Shown piece after piece: positions 16,010-24,428 of a DNA stretch of 64,000 bases. The notes beneath the pieces are model-generated. The model saw nothing but the letters and a program-made list of their open reading frames with translations. It was not told the DNA's origin and did no database searches. The DNA lies in NCBI GenBank assembly GCA_900766005.1, contig CAAFTU010000054.1, positions 62,001 to 126,000 on the forward strand, in the 5' to 3' direction. Position numbers and translations under genes: made by a program. Origin of the DNA: an uncultured Bacteroides sp. GTDB taxonomy: Bacteria; Bacteroidota; Bacteroidia; Bacteroidales; Bacteroidaceae. Within the stretch, counting starts at the first letter, position 1; each line of letters starts with the position of its first letter.

Positions 16010-17794
16010 ATGATGTACAGGTTGTTGCATTCTTTGTTCCCCGGAAGTCTTTGGACCAGGCAGATGCGGCTGTGGGGAGGTGGATTGTTTTTGAAATTCA
16101 TCCTCTTCAATGTGATTTGGTGCCTGCAGACTACGTTCACTTCATTTTCGTTTGTCGAACTGTATGTGAATGCAGTGGGGGCCGCCTTGTTTTTTCTGCT
16201 GCCTTTTGTGGTGACCCGTCATAGGGGAGTGCAGGGAGGGGTGGCGGTCTTGCTGGATGCCTTTCTGATGGCCAACCTGATGTATAGCCGTACGTACTTT
16301 TCTGCCATTCCGCTCGACAGCTATGGACTGGCTGGGAATCTGTCGGATTTCACAGCCAGTGTGTTCGACTCGTTGCGCTGGTATGATGCTGTTTTCCCTT
16401 TGTCCACGCTGTTTTGTCTGTGGGGCTCTTATCGGGAAAAGGAAGTGGAGCGGCCTCTGCCGAGGTGGAAATACGGATTGTTGCTGCTTGCTGTAGCTTT
16501 GCTGTCGGCAGGAATCAATGCGCTCAAAGGGGGCTTTAAGGCGGCTTATGATTCACTTCAAAATGCCAACTATCATTCTTGCAGCGTGCCTATGTACACG
16601 CTGTTCGGGCATCTCTATTATCAAACATTGCAGGAAGAGGACCAATTGACCCCGCAGATGGAAGAAACCATAGCGCAGTGGCAGGCAGCGCAGCCGGCTT
16701 ATCGGCCGTTGCCCGATTCGATTCCTTGCCGTACGAATCTGGTGGTGATTTTATGTGAATCTCTGGAGAGCTGGGTGCTGGAGCGGGAAGTAGAAGGCAA
16801 GGAGCTGACTCCTTATTTAAATGGATTACTCAAGGAATCTTCTACCTTGTATGCTCCTCATGTGCTGACGCAGGTGGCGGGCGGACGTTCTATCGACTGT
16901 CAGCTGCTGCTGAATGCAGGGATGTTGCCTATCCAAAACGGCTCGTACAGCATGAAGTATCCTCAGCATACTTATTTCACTTTGACTAAGGCATTGAAGG
17001 AACAGCGGGGAGCCCGCGGCTATTTGCTCACGGTGGACAAGCCGGTGGTGTGGAACCAGGGGGCAGTGGCCAAAGCTTTCGGTATCGATACACTGCTCAG
17101 TAAGTCGAGCTGGACGCTCGATGAAAAAGTGGGGTCGCGCCAGAAACTGGGGGATGAATCGTTCTTCCGTCAGTGTGTGGAGAAACTGAAAAGAGGGGAT
17201 CTCTGGCCGGAAGGAGAACCGGCTTATTTTCAATGTGTGACGTACTCGGGGCACAATCCGTTTGTGTTGCCGGAGGAATCGAAGCGTATTTCTTTTGAAG
17301 GTGATTATCCGCAGCGGATGAAGGATTATATGTGTATGGCCAATTATACTGACCATGCATTGGGACAGTTGGTGGAATACCTGAAGACGCGGTCGGATTA
17401 TGACCGTACGCTGATTGTCATCACAGGCGACCACGAGGGACTGGCTGCCGACCGTCTGCCGCTGTGTCAGTCGGCTGGCGGAAAAGGGGTGGTGTCCGAC
17501 AAACCGTTTACTCCGTTTATTGTCGTGAATTCTCCGGTAGCTTTGCGCTATGAACAGGTGATGGGACAGGTGGATATGTATACTACTTTGCTGAATCTGC
17601 TGAAATTGGATGACTACCCCTGGAAGGGATTGGGACAAAGTATACTGGATAAACGCAGGTTGCCTTTTGCTGTCGGTTCAAGGCGGAATGTGGAAGGTGA
17701 CATGCAGGGGGTGTCCCCGCAGGCGAGGGAGCATGCGGAGAAGGCTTACGAGGTGTCCGACTTGATGATCCGGTTTAATTGGTTGGGAAAATGA
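16010..17794 (+). CDS. LtaS/EptA-like sulfatase-fold phosphotransferase
   Basis: This 594-residue protein has about five N-terminal membrane helices (to residue 190) and an outward-facing alkaline-phosphatase-fold domain. That domain shows LVVILCESLESW with the metal-binding Glu, QVAGGRSIDCQLLLNAG with the likely nucleophile at Ser294 (LtaS uses Thr), TYSGHNPFVLPEE, and ITGDHEGLA with Asp/His ligands. Family members move phosphoglycerol or phosphoethanolamine from phospholipid to glycans or lipid A. It starts six bases after the ABC gene stop (ATG 16010 or 16013) and overlaps the GtrA gene by four bases. Which group it transfers is unknown; phosphoethanolamine is a reasonable guess in a Gram-negative. 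Confidence 0.85.
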   Translation: MMYRLLHSLFPGSLWTRQMRLWGGGLFLKFILFNVIWCLQTTFTSFSFVELYVNAVGAALFFLLPFVVTRHRGVQGGVAVLLDAFLMANLMYSRTYFSAIPLDSYGLAGNLSDFTASVFDSLRWYDAVFPLSTLFCLWGSYREKEVERPLPRWKYGLLLLAVALLSAGINALKGGFKAAYDSLQNANYHSCSVPMYTLFGHLYYQTLQEEDQLTPQMEETIAQWQAAQPAYRPLPDSIPCRTNLVVILCESLESWVLEREVEGKELTPYLNGLLKESSTLYAPHVLTQVAGGRSIDCQLLLNAGMLPIQNGSYSMKYPQHTYFTLTKALKEQRGARGYLLTVDKPVVWNQGAVAKAFGIDTLLSKSSWTLDEKVGSRQKLGDESFFRQCVEKLKRGDLWPEGEPAYFQCVTYSGHNPFVLPEESKRISFEGDYPQRMKDYMCMANYTDHALGQLVEYLKTRSDYDRTLIVITGDHEGLAADRLPLCQSAGGKGVVSDKPFTPFIVVNSPVALRYEQVMGQVDMYTTLLNLLKLDDYPWKGLGQSILDKRRLPFAVGSRRNVEGDMQGVSPQAREHAEKAYEVSDLMIRFNWLGK

Positions 17795-18174
17795 AGATGA
17801 GCAGACAGATGCTGGGCGAGGCTTTTCGCTTTGGGGTGGTAGGCGGACTGGCCACTGCTTTGCATTATGGCATTTATTATGTTTTGAAGGGTGCTGTCAA
17901 CGTGAGTGTGGCATATGCTGTAGGGTATGTGCTTAGCTTTATCGTGAATTTTTATCTGACTTCGTTCTTTACTTTCGGTACGCCTCCTTCGTGGAAGAAG
18001 TTGGTCGGAATGGGCGGAGCGCATCTGCTTAATTTCTTTTTGCATCTCATCTTATTGAATATTTTCTTATATTTGGGCATTTCGAGCACGTGGGCTCCGG
18101 TTCCGGTTTTTGCAATAGCGATTCCTGTGAACTTTCTGCTGGTGCGCTTTGTTTTTAAACACAAAAAATTATGA
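17791..18174 (+). CDS. GtrA-family membrane protein
   Basis: This 127-residue protein has four predicted membrane helices and the GtrA-like N-terminal block FRFGVVGGLATALHYGIYY, later VNFYLTSFFTF and a basic end (RFVFKHKKL). GtrA-type proteins are thought to flip polyprenyl-phosphate-linked sugars made by a GtrB-type partner. The start at 17791 overlaps the upstream stop (ATGA) and the end overlaps the downstream start (ATGA), so three genes are translationally coupled. An in-frame TTG at 17779 is less likely. The direct neighbour is the GtrB-like enzyme, the usual partner. Confidence 0.86.
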   Translation: MKMSRQMLGEAFRFGVVGGLATALHYGIYYVLKGAVNVSVAYAVGYVLSFIVNFYLTSFFTFGTPPSWKKLVGMGGAHLLNFFLHLILLNIFLYLGISSTWAPVPVFAIAIPVNFLLVRFVFKHKKL

Positions 18175-19121
18175 GTGGCGTGAAATTGCTGGTTGTGGTT
18201 CCTTGTTATAATGAGGAAGAGGTATTGAAAGAAACGACTGCCCAGCTTTCGGAGGTCATCGGACGGATGAAGGCGGACGGGAAAATTGAGGAAGGCAGAA
18301 TCTTGTATGTAGATGACGGAAGTAAGGATCTGACTTGGACATTGATTGAACAGCTTTCCGGTGTCAATGATTGTGTATCGGGATTGAAACTGGCGCATAA
18401 TGCCGGACATCAGCAGGCTTTGTGGGCAGGACTGGAATGGGCTGCCGGCAGTGAGTATGATGCGGCTGTTTCTATTGATGCCGATTTGCAGGATGATGTG
18501 AATGCGATTGTGGAGATGGTGGATTGCTTTGTACAAGGGGCAGATGTGGTGTTCGGGGTTCGCAAGGAACGGAAAACGGATACGTTTTTCAAGAAACACA
18601 CGGCGCAACTGTTTTATAAACTGATGAGCAACCTGGGCGGTGAAGTGGTTTATAATCACGCGGATTTCAGACTGATGAGCAAGCGTACGCTGCAGGCACT
18701 GGTGGAGTTTCCGGAGCGGAACTTGTTTTTGAGGGGGATGGTGTGTCTGTTGGGGTATCCCACGGCTTCTGTCTATTATGACCGCAAGGAGCGGTTTGCC
18801 GGTGAGTCGAAGTATCCGCTGGCTAAGATGCTCAACTTTGCCTTGGATGGCATTACTTCATTTTCGGTGAAGCCGCTGCGTCTGATTACGATGCTGGGGC
18901 TGTTCTTTATTATCATCTCTTTGGGTGCTATCATTTATGCTTTGTCTGGTTTCATTAGCGGAAATGTGATTCCCGGATGGACTTCCCTGTTGATTTCTCT
19001 TTGGTTTATCGGTGGGGCTATCCTGACTGCCATCGGTATTATCGGTGAATATATCGGTAAGATTTATAAGGAAGTGAAACGTCGTCCGCGTTATTTTATA
19101 GAAAAAAGGGTGAACTTATAA
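18171..19121 (+). CDS. GtrB/ArnC-like polyprenyl-phosphate glycosyltransferase
   Basis: This 316-residue GT2 of the DPM1/GtrB/ArnC type has LLVVVPCYNEEEVL, ILYVDDGSKD, HNAGHQQALWAGL, and SIDADLQDD with the DxD motif. RKERKTDTFFKKHTAQLFY and KYPLAKMLNFALDGI are typical of the group. Two C-terminal membrane helices (residues about 235-300) anchor it in the inner membrane. It would load one sugar onto undecaprenyl phosphate for GtrA to flip. It is the last gene of the operon and ends at a strong bidirectional terminator, facing the ArnT-like transferase that could use its product. Confidence 0.9.
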   Translation: MSGVKLLVVVPCYNEEEVLKETTAQLSEVIGRMKADGKIEEGRILYVDDGSKDLTWTLIEQLSGVNDCVSGLKLAHNAGHQQALWAGLEWAAGSEYDAAVSIDADLQDDVNAIVEMVDCFVQGADVVFGVRKERKTDTFFKKHTAQLFYKLMSNLGGEVVYNHADFRLMSKRTLQALVEFPERNLFLRGMVCLLGYPTASVYYDRKERFAGESKYPLAKMLNFALDGITSFSVKPLRLITMLGLFFIIISLGAIIYALSGFISGNVIPGWTSLLISLWFIGGAILTAIGIIGEYIGKIYKEVKRRPRYFIEKRVNL

Positions 19122-19140
19122 TCGATATGGCCCTTTATGA

Positions 19141-19186
19141 ACAGATTTCCCCCTGTTATTAACAATGATAACAGGGGGAAATCTGT
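19141..19186. terminator. Strong bidirectional terminator
   Basis: A perfect 19-base-pair stem (19141-19159 with 19168-19186, core TTTCCCCCTGTTAT) and an 8-base loop lie between the convergent GtrB-like and ArnT-like genes. Short T runs follow on the + strand. Confidence 0.9.
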
Positions 19187-19217
19187 ATATGGGTTTGTTT
19201 TAAAACAGGCTCTTGCT

Positions 19218-21029
19218 TTAGAATGATGGTGCCGCGGACAAACTGTCGGGAATTGCCTGCTCGGGCTGGGTGCCTGTCTGCTTGGCTGCAACTTCGGGTG
19301 CCACAGCTGTTTCCTTTTCTTTTTTCTTAAACTTGTACAGCTGGATAATGTCGCGGATGTCGCATCCTCTACGGGCGCTTTGGTATACCTGTTCAAAAGT
19401 ATATTGCTCGTTGTATCGGGGTTCGAATATCTTGAAATCCCGCTGTCCCACTAGCAGATAGCCAGTTTGCGGCAGTTCTTTCTCAAACAGGGCAATCTGA
19501 TCGTTGCAGTAGAAGTTGATGGTATAGAAGCGCAGCATGTCTACTGCTACGTAGCTGTAAACTCTTTCTTTTCCTGTGATTTCTTTTATCTCTTTCATTA
19601 TATTCTTGTCGGATTTGATGTTCAGCACCGTGGGCTGCAGCACACCGTCCAGGGACATGAAGAGGGCGAAAGTGACAAAGAGCGTGGCACATACGCTTTG
19701 TAGGGCGGATGTGTTTTTAGCAACGGTATAGAAGAACCAGACTGCTCCCCATAGGGGAAGGCTCAGGATACATACACGGCCGATGTTGAGCGGTAATTGT
19801 TGCAGCCCTTGCATGAAAGCAATGTTTTCTGCTGCATGTCTGCCTTCAAACAGGCTTTCGGATACCCAACCTGCCTGTACGGCAATGAATGTACCTATCA
19901 GGAGGATGGCAGCTGCGGAAAGAATGCCTCCGTAGATTTTCACTGTTTTCGTGTGCTTGCGGGTGAGGTACATGATGTATTCTGCCAGGAAGTAGGCAAT
20001 GAACGGGTAAATGGGCAGCAGGTATACGCTGCGTTTACTCTTGGGGATGCAGTAGAACACAAAGATGAGCACGATGCTGAGCAGGGAGAAGAGGCGCACA
20101 TTGTCCATCTCACGGATGTAGGTGGTAAATTGGTTCCACCATTCACGGGGCTTTCCGCTGATTTTCTTGTATGTCAGGCTGAAAAGGGAAAGCAGCACTA
20201 ATAAGGTGTAGGGGGTATATCCGGCTACAACGGTCAGGAGGTTGTAGTAGGCAGGGTTTTCATGCGATTCATAGCTCATCTTACCCATGAAGCGTCCGAA
20301 ATTCTCTTCCATGACCAGCGCGATGAAGTTGTCTCCACCTTGCTGATAGGCTGCGATGTACCAAATGGCGGGAAGGATGCAGGAAACAAGGGCGATGGCT
20401 GTCATCAAAAAGAAAGCTTTGAAGAAGGGGGTGCGGCGTAAAAGCAGGTAAACACCCGTCACCAGACAGGGAAGAATAATGCCAACCGGACCTTTGGTCA
20501 GGGTGGCGCATCCCATGAAGAGGGTGGCTAACCATGGAAAGCCTTTCCGCTCGTTTTCGCACCATCGGAAGAGCTGATAGAGTGCCAGCACGATGAAGGC
20601 GGTGAGCACCATGTCGACTCGGCAGCTCATTCCTGCCCGGTGGACTTCAAAGTTGCTGAGGGTGATGAGGCCCATGAGCAATGCGAGGCCTGCTCCTCTG
20701 CGGCGGGCATAAAAGCAGAATCCGCCTAATACCATGGCAATGAGTGCCAGGGCAGAGGGCATGCGGGAGGTATATTCGGTTACCTTTCCCGTGATGGAAG
20801 ACAGGGCGGCAACGCACCAATGGAGGAAAGGCGGCTTGTAGGCGATGTCGCCTCCGTTGTTGACGGGCAGAATCCAGTTGCCGGTTTCAATCATGGAATA
20901 CGACACGATGGCTTCGCGGGGTTCTCCTTTGGTGTGGAAATCGGTGAGTCCCAAGAAGGGAAGTAAGGTAATGATGCAAATAAGTGCCAGCAGGATAAAT
21001 TGCTTGTTTCTCATATCTGAATGTTTCAA
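19218..21029 (-). CDS. ArnT-like membrane glycosyltransferase (GT39/GT83)
   Basis: This 603-residue multi-spanning protein of the PMT/ArnT superfamily takes a sugar from a polyprenyl phosphate on the outer face of the inner membrane. The first loop carries FHTKGEPREAIVSYSMIETG with the acidic catalytic-type residue, followed by GDIAYKPPFLHWCVAAL. About twelve hydrophobic segments follow. The last 40 residues after FKKKEKE are Ala/Pro/Thr-rich and look disordered, an unusual tail. Two start codons are possible (21029 and 21014). It converges on the GtrA/GtrB pair, which could supply its donor. Acceptor (lipid A, core or protein) unknown. Confidence 0.86.
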   Translation of the reverse strand: MKHSDMRNKQFILLALICIITLLPFLGLTDFHTKGEPREAIVSYSMIETGNWILPVNNGGDIAYKPPFLHWCVAALSSITGKVTEYTSRMPSALALIAMVLGGFCFYARRRGAGLALLMGLITLSNFEVHRAGMSCRVDMVLTAFIVLALYQLFRWCENERKGFPWLATLFMGCATLTKGPVGIILPCLVTGVYLLLRRTPFFKAFFLMTAIALVSCILPAIWYIAAYQQGGDNFIALVMEENFGRFMGKMSYESHENPAYYNLLTVVAGYTPYTLLVLLSLFSLTYKKISGKPREWWNQFTTYIREMDNVRLFSLLSIVLIFVFYCIPKSKRSVYLLPIYPFIAYFLAEYIMYLTRKHTKTVKIYGGILSAAAILLIGTFIAVQAGWVSESLFEGRHAAENIAFMQGLQQLPLNIGRVCILSLPLWGAVWFFYTVAKNTSALQSVCATLFVTFALFMSLDGVLQPTVLNIKSDKNIMKEIKEITGKERVYSYVAVDMLRFYTINFYCNDQIALFEKELPQTGYLLVGQRDFKIFEPRYNEQYTFEQVYQSARRGCDIRDIIQLYKFKKKEKETAVAPEVAAKQTGTQPEQAIPDSLSAAPSF

Positions 21030-21068
21030 TCTATGTTATAATTGTTTGGATTTTCTTTTTTGCGTGTT

Positions 21069-21076
21069 CAAAGATA
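21069..21076 (-). promoter_or_regulatory. -7 element for the ArnT-like gene
   Basis: TATCTTTG on the - strand, 40 bases upstream of the 21029 start. The gene could also be read through from rnhA, whose stop is 79 bases away. Confidence 0.5.
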
Positions 21077-21108
21077 GCGATATCTTTGATGGGGTAAGGA
21101 ATAAATCC

Positions 21109-21744
21109 TTACTTTCTTCCGAAATCGGCGGGAATTTCGCCCCATTTTTTGGTCTCCCACTTGAGGATTCGGGTGGTATAGGTGTTGTCGTGCAGCCACT
21201 TTTCGGCACGCTCTATCATCTGGAAGAGACCTTCTGTCTCTGCGGTGCGGGGAAGTTTGGTCTTGCACTTTTTCTGCCGCACCCAATTGATGGCATTGAC
21301 GCTGTCACTGTAAATGGGCATGTCGAATCCTTTCTGCTTCAGCAGAGCCAGTCCGTGTACAATGGCCAGGAACTCACCGATGTTGTTGGTTCCTTTCACC
21401 GGACCGTAATGAAAAACCTGTTGCTGGCTGGCAACGTGTACCCCCCGGTATTCCATGGGACCGGGATTGCCGCTGCAGGCTGCGTCTACGGCAAGGCTGT
21501 TGTCTATCACGCACGGAGGCAGAACACCGGAGGCGGGCTGGGCAGTCTGGGGAGCCGAAGAGGTGTGCTTCCGGATGTACTGGTAGGGCGAAGAGGCAAA
21601 AGCCTGTTCGGCTTCCTCACGCGTGTCGAACGACTTGTATTTGGCACCTTCGTATCCTTTTACCTGAAGTTGGCAGTCGGTCCACGACTGGTATATGCCT
21701 GGGCTCACTCCTTCCCAAACGACGTAGTATTTTTGCTTAGCCAT
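21109..21744 (-). CDS. rnhA: Ribonuclease H1 with viroplasmin-type N-terminal domain
   Basis: This enzyme cleaves the RNA strand of RNA-DNA hybrids. Residues 1-45 form the hybrid-binding (viroplasmin/caulimovirus-type) domain, YYVVWEGVSPGIYQSWTDC and later GYEGAKYKSF. A Pro/Ala/Gln linker leads to the RNase H domain. The catalytic residues are visible: Asp in VDAACSGNPG, Glu in NNIGEFLAI, Asp in IYSDSVNA, and the last Asp in WGEIPADFGRK at the very C-terminus. The 211-residue length is normal for this class. Its ATG sits directly at the end of three 22-base tandem repeats. Confidence 0.93.
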   Translation of the reverse strand: MAKQKYYVVWEGVSPGIYQSWTDCQLQVKGYEGAKYKSFDTREEAEQAFASSPYQYIRKHTSSAPQTAQPASGVLPPCVIDNSLAVDAACSGNPGPMEYRGVHVASQQQVFHYGPVKGTNNIGEFLAIVHGLALLKQKGFDMPIYSDSVNAINWVRQKKCKTKLPRTAETEGLFQMIERAEKWLHDNTYTTRILKWETKKWGEIPADFGRK

Positions 21745-21809
21745 CGAATTACTTATCTTTAAAAGTCGAAATATGTATCTTTAATGATCGAAATAGTTAT
21801 CTTTAAGAT
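21744..21809. repeat. Three 22-bp tandem repeats in the rnhA leader
   Basis: Three contiguous imperfect copies of 22 bases lie at 21744-21765, 21766-21787 and 21788-21809. Each begins TCGAA and contains TATCTTTAA on the + strand. They lie between the likely rnhA promoter (21824-21831) and its start codon, which forms at the edge of the last copy. They are in the transcribed leader of rnhA, not in aroK. Confidence 0.85.
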
Positions 21810-21823
21810 GTATAAACCGGCTA

Positions 21824-21831
21824 CAAAGGTA
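21824..21831 (-). promoter_or_regulatory. -7 element for rnhA
   Basis: TACCTTTG on the - strand, with the expected start about 70 bases before the rnhA ATG. The leader would contain all three tandem repeats. Confidence 0.55.
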
Positions 21832-21851
21832 CGGATAAATGAAGAAATGAC

Positions 21852-21859
21852 TATTTTTG
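21852..21859 (+). promoter_or_regulatory. -7 element for aroK
   Basis: TATTTTTG, 19 bases before the aroK ATG at 21879. It is divergent from the rnhA element 20 bases away. Confidence 0.6.
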
Positions 21860-21878
21860 CAGACAAAAATAATTGCCT

Positions 21879-22406
21879 ATGATACGGATCTTTCTTACCG
21901 GTTATATGGGGGCCGGAAAAACTACGTTGGGTAAGGCGTTTGCCCGTGAGATGAATGTGTCGTTCATTGATTTGGATTGGTATATTGAAGAGCGTTTTCA
22001 TAAAACCGTGGGTATGTTGTTTGCCGAGCGGGGTGAAGCGGGCTTCCGTGAACTGGAAAAGAAGATGCTTCATGAGGTGGCCGAATTTGAGGATGTGGTT
22101 ATCTCTACCGGAGGGGGAACCCCCTGCTTCTTTGACAACATGGCATTTATGAACGCACAGGGGCAGACGGTCTTCCTGGATGTGCATCCGGATGTCCTGT
22201 TCCGTCGGCTGAGAGTGGCCAAGCAGCAGCGTCCTATCCTGCAGGGAAAAGATGACGGGGAACTGAAGGCTTTTATCGTGGAGGCTTTGGGCAAAAGGCA
22301 GCCGTTCTACCGGCAGGCACGCTTCGTCTTTAATGCGGAAGAACTGGAAGATCGTAAACAGATTGCTGCCTCTGTGCAACGTCTACGTAATCTTTTGGCC
22401 TTGTAA
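21879..22406 (+). CDS. aroK: Shikimate kinase
   Basis: This enzyme phosphorylates shikimate at the 3-hydroxyl, step five of chorismate and aromatic amino acid synthesis, in the cytoplasm. The 175-residue protein has the P-loop GYMGAGKTT at residues 8-16, FIDLDWYIEE with the substrate-binding aspartate, FRELEKKML, STGGGTPC as the shikimate-binding glycine block, and RPIL with the lid arginine. ATG 21879 is chosen over the TTG at 21873 because of the promoter at 21852. It stands alone between divergent rnhA and speA, which has its own promoter. Confidence 0.95.
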   Translation: MIRIFLTGYMGAGKTTLGKAFAREMNVSFIDLDWYIEERFHKTVGMLFAERGEAGFRELEKKMLHEVAEFEDVVISTGGGTPCFFDNMAFMNAQGQTVFLDVHPDVLFRRLRVAKQQRPILQGKDDGELKAFIVEALGKRQPFYRQARFVFNAEELEDRKQIAASVQRLRNLLAL

Positions 22407-22484
22407 CTGATTGATGTGCTATGTAAAAGTAGGTTTTTGAACTGAAATAATGCTCAATAAGTTGGCAACATGTAGATTAATCTG

Positions 22485-22492
22485 TATTTTTG
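22485..22492 (+). promoter_or_regulatory. Promoter of speA-argB
   Basis: TATTTTTG with TTGG at 22462-22465, 19 bases upstream, matches the Bacteroides -7/-33 arrangement. The leader to ATG 22534 is about 35 bases. Confidence 0.65.
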
Positions 22493-22533
22493 TAGTCCAA
22501 TAATTTACTAATAAATCTATCGAATTATAGAAA

Positions 22534-24426
22534 ATGAGAAAGTGGCGTATTGAAGATTCGGAGGAACTCTATAACATCACGGGATGGGGAACTTCCTACT
22601 TTGCTATTAATGACCAAGGTCATATCGTTGTTACACCGCGTAAGAACGGGGTTGCGGTCGATCTGAAGGTGTTGGTGGATGAACTGCAGTTGCGTGACGT
22701 AACTGCCCCGATGCTGATTCGTTTCCCTGATATTTTGGATAATCGTATTGAAAAGATGTCTTCTTGCTTTAAGCAGGCTGCTGAGGAATATGATTATAAG
22801 GCCAAGAACTTCATCATTTATCCGATTAAAGTGAATCAGATGCGTCCGGTGGTGGAAGAAATCATCAGCCACGGAAAAAAATTCAATCTGGGCCTGGAGG
22901 CCGGATCAAAACCGGAACTTCATGCCGTGATTGCTATTAATACGGATTCTGATTCGCTTATCATCTGCAATGGCTATAAGGACGAAAGCTATATCGAACT
23001 GGCATTGCTGGCTCAAAAAATGGGTAAGCGTATCTTCCTCGTGGTGGAGAAGATGAACGAACTGAAGCTGATTGCTAAAATGGCAAAGCAACTCAATGTG
23101 CAACCTAATATCGGTATCCGCATCAAGCTGGCTTCTTCCGGAAGCGGCAAATGGGAAGACTCTGGTGGGGATGCCAGCAAATTTGGATTGACTTCCAGCG
23201 AACTGCTGGAGGCGCTTGCTTTCCTCGAAAGTAAAGGTATGAAGGATTGCCTGAAGCTGATTCATTTCCACATCGGCAGTCAGGTGACTAAAATCCGTCG
23301 CATCAAGACGGCTTTGCGCGAAGCGTCACAGTTCTATGTGCAGTTACATTCGATGGGATTCAACGTGGAATTCGTGGATATTGGCGGCGGTCTTGGAGTG
23401 GATTATGACGGTACCCGCTCTTCGAACAGTGAAGGTAGCGTGAACTATTCCATCCAGGAATATGTAAATGACTCTATTTCTACTTTGGTGGATGCGAGCG
23501 ACAAGAATGGCATTCCGCATCCGAATATCATTACGGAAAGCGGGCGTGCGCTGACGGCGCATCACTCGGTGCTGGTGTTCGAAGTGCTTGAAACGGCTAC
23601 TTTGCCCGAGTGGGATGATGAGGAGGAGATTGCTCCGGATGCGCATGAACTGGTGCAGGAACTGTATGAGATCTGGGATTCGCTGAATCAGAATAAGATG
23701 CTGGAAGCATGGCACGATGCGCAGCAAATCAGAGAAGAGGCACTGGATTTGTTTAGCCATGGTATCGTGGATTTGAAGACACGGGCACAGATTGAACGTC
23801 TGTACTGGTCGATTACACGTGAAATCAATCAGATTGCTTGCGGACTGAAACACGCTCCTGATGAATTCCGTGGTTTGTCGAAACTGCTGGCTGATAAGTA
23901 TTTCTGTAATTTCTCACTGTTCCAGTCATTGCCGGATTCATGGGCTATCGATCAGATTTTCCCCATTATGCCGATTCAGCGTCTGGATGAACGTCCCGAC
24001 CGCTCTGCAACGCTGCAGGATATCACTTGCGACTCGGATGGTAAGATTGCAAACTTTATTTCTACTCGCAACGTGGCGCATTATTTGCCGGTGCACAGCC
24101 TGAAGAAGAACGAGCCTTATTATGTGGCTGTCTTCCTGGTGGGAGCTTATCAGGAAATTCTGGGCGATATGCACAATTTGTTCGGTGATACGAATGCGGT
24201 GCATGTGGCTGTGAACGAAAAGGGATATACGATTGAACAGATTATCGACGGCGAAACGGTGGCCGAAGTGCTGGATTATGTGCAGTACAGTCCGAAGAAA
24301 CTGGTTCGTACGCTGGAGACTTGGGTAACCAAATCGGTGAAGGAAGGAAAAATTTCACTGGAAGAAGGTAAGGAATTCCTTTCTAACTATCGTTCAGGAC
24401 TTTACGGCTATACGTACTTGGAATAA
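22534..24426 (+). CDS. speA: Biosynthetic arginine decarboxylase
   Basis: This PLP enzyme of the alanine-racemase fold decarboxylates arginine to agmatine, the first step of the agmatine route to putrescine and spermidine. The 630-residue protein has FIIYPIKVNQMRPVVEEI with the PLP lysine near residue 96, GLEAGSKPEL, LIHFHIGSQV, DIGGGLGVDYDGT, and ITESGRALTAHHSV near residue 335. The second half carries the SpeA-type helical insertion and a C-terminal domain (LPVHSLKKNEPYY, VGAYQEILGD). argB follows two bases after the stop, so an arginine-consuming and an arginine-producing enzyme share one transcript. Confidence 0.96.
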   Translation: MRKWRIEDSEELYNITGWGTSYFAINDQGHIVVTPRKNGVAVDLKVLVDELQLRDVTAPMLIRFPDILDNRIEKMSSCFKQAAEEYDYKAKNFIIYPIKVNQMRPVVEEIISHGKKFNLGLEAGSKPELHAVIAINTDSDSLIICNGYKDESYIELALLAQKMGKRIFLVVEKMNELKLIAKMAKQLNVQPNIGIRIKLASSGSGKWEDSGGDASKFGLTSSELLEALAFLESKGMKDCLKLIHFHIGSQVTKIRRIKTALREASQFYVQLHSMGFNVEFVDIGGGLGVDYDGTRSSNSEGSVNYSIQEYVNDSISTLVDASDKNGIPHPNIITESGRALTAHHSVLVFEVLETATLPEWDDEEEIAPDAHELVQELYEIWDSLNQNKMLEAWHDAQQIREEALDLFSHGIVDLKTRAQIERLYWSITREINQIACGLKHAPDEFRGLSKLLADKYFCNFSLFQSLPDSWAIDQIFPIMPIQRLDERPDRSATLQDITCDSDGKIANFISTRNVAHYLPVHSLKKNEPYYVAVFLVGAYQEILGDMHNLFGDTNAVHVAVNEKGYTIEQIIDGETVAEVLDYVQYSPKKLVRTLETWVTKSVKEGKISLEEGKEFLSNYRSGLYGYTYLE

Positions 24427-24428
24427 GA

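Noticed and set aside
21744..21809. CRISPR array
   Set aside because: The three 22-base units are directly adjacent without spacers, and no cas genes are in the window.
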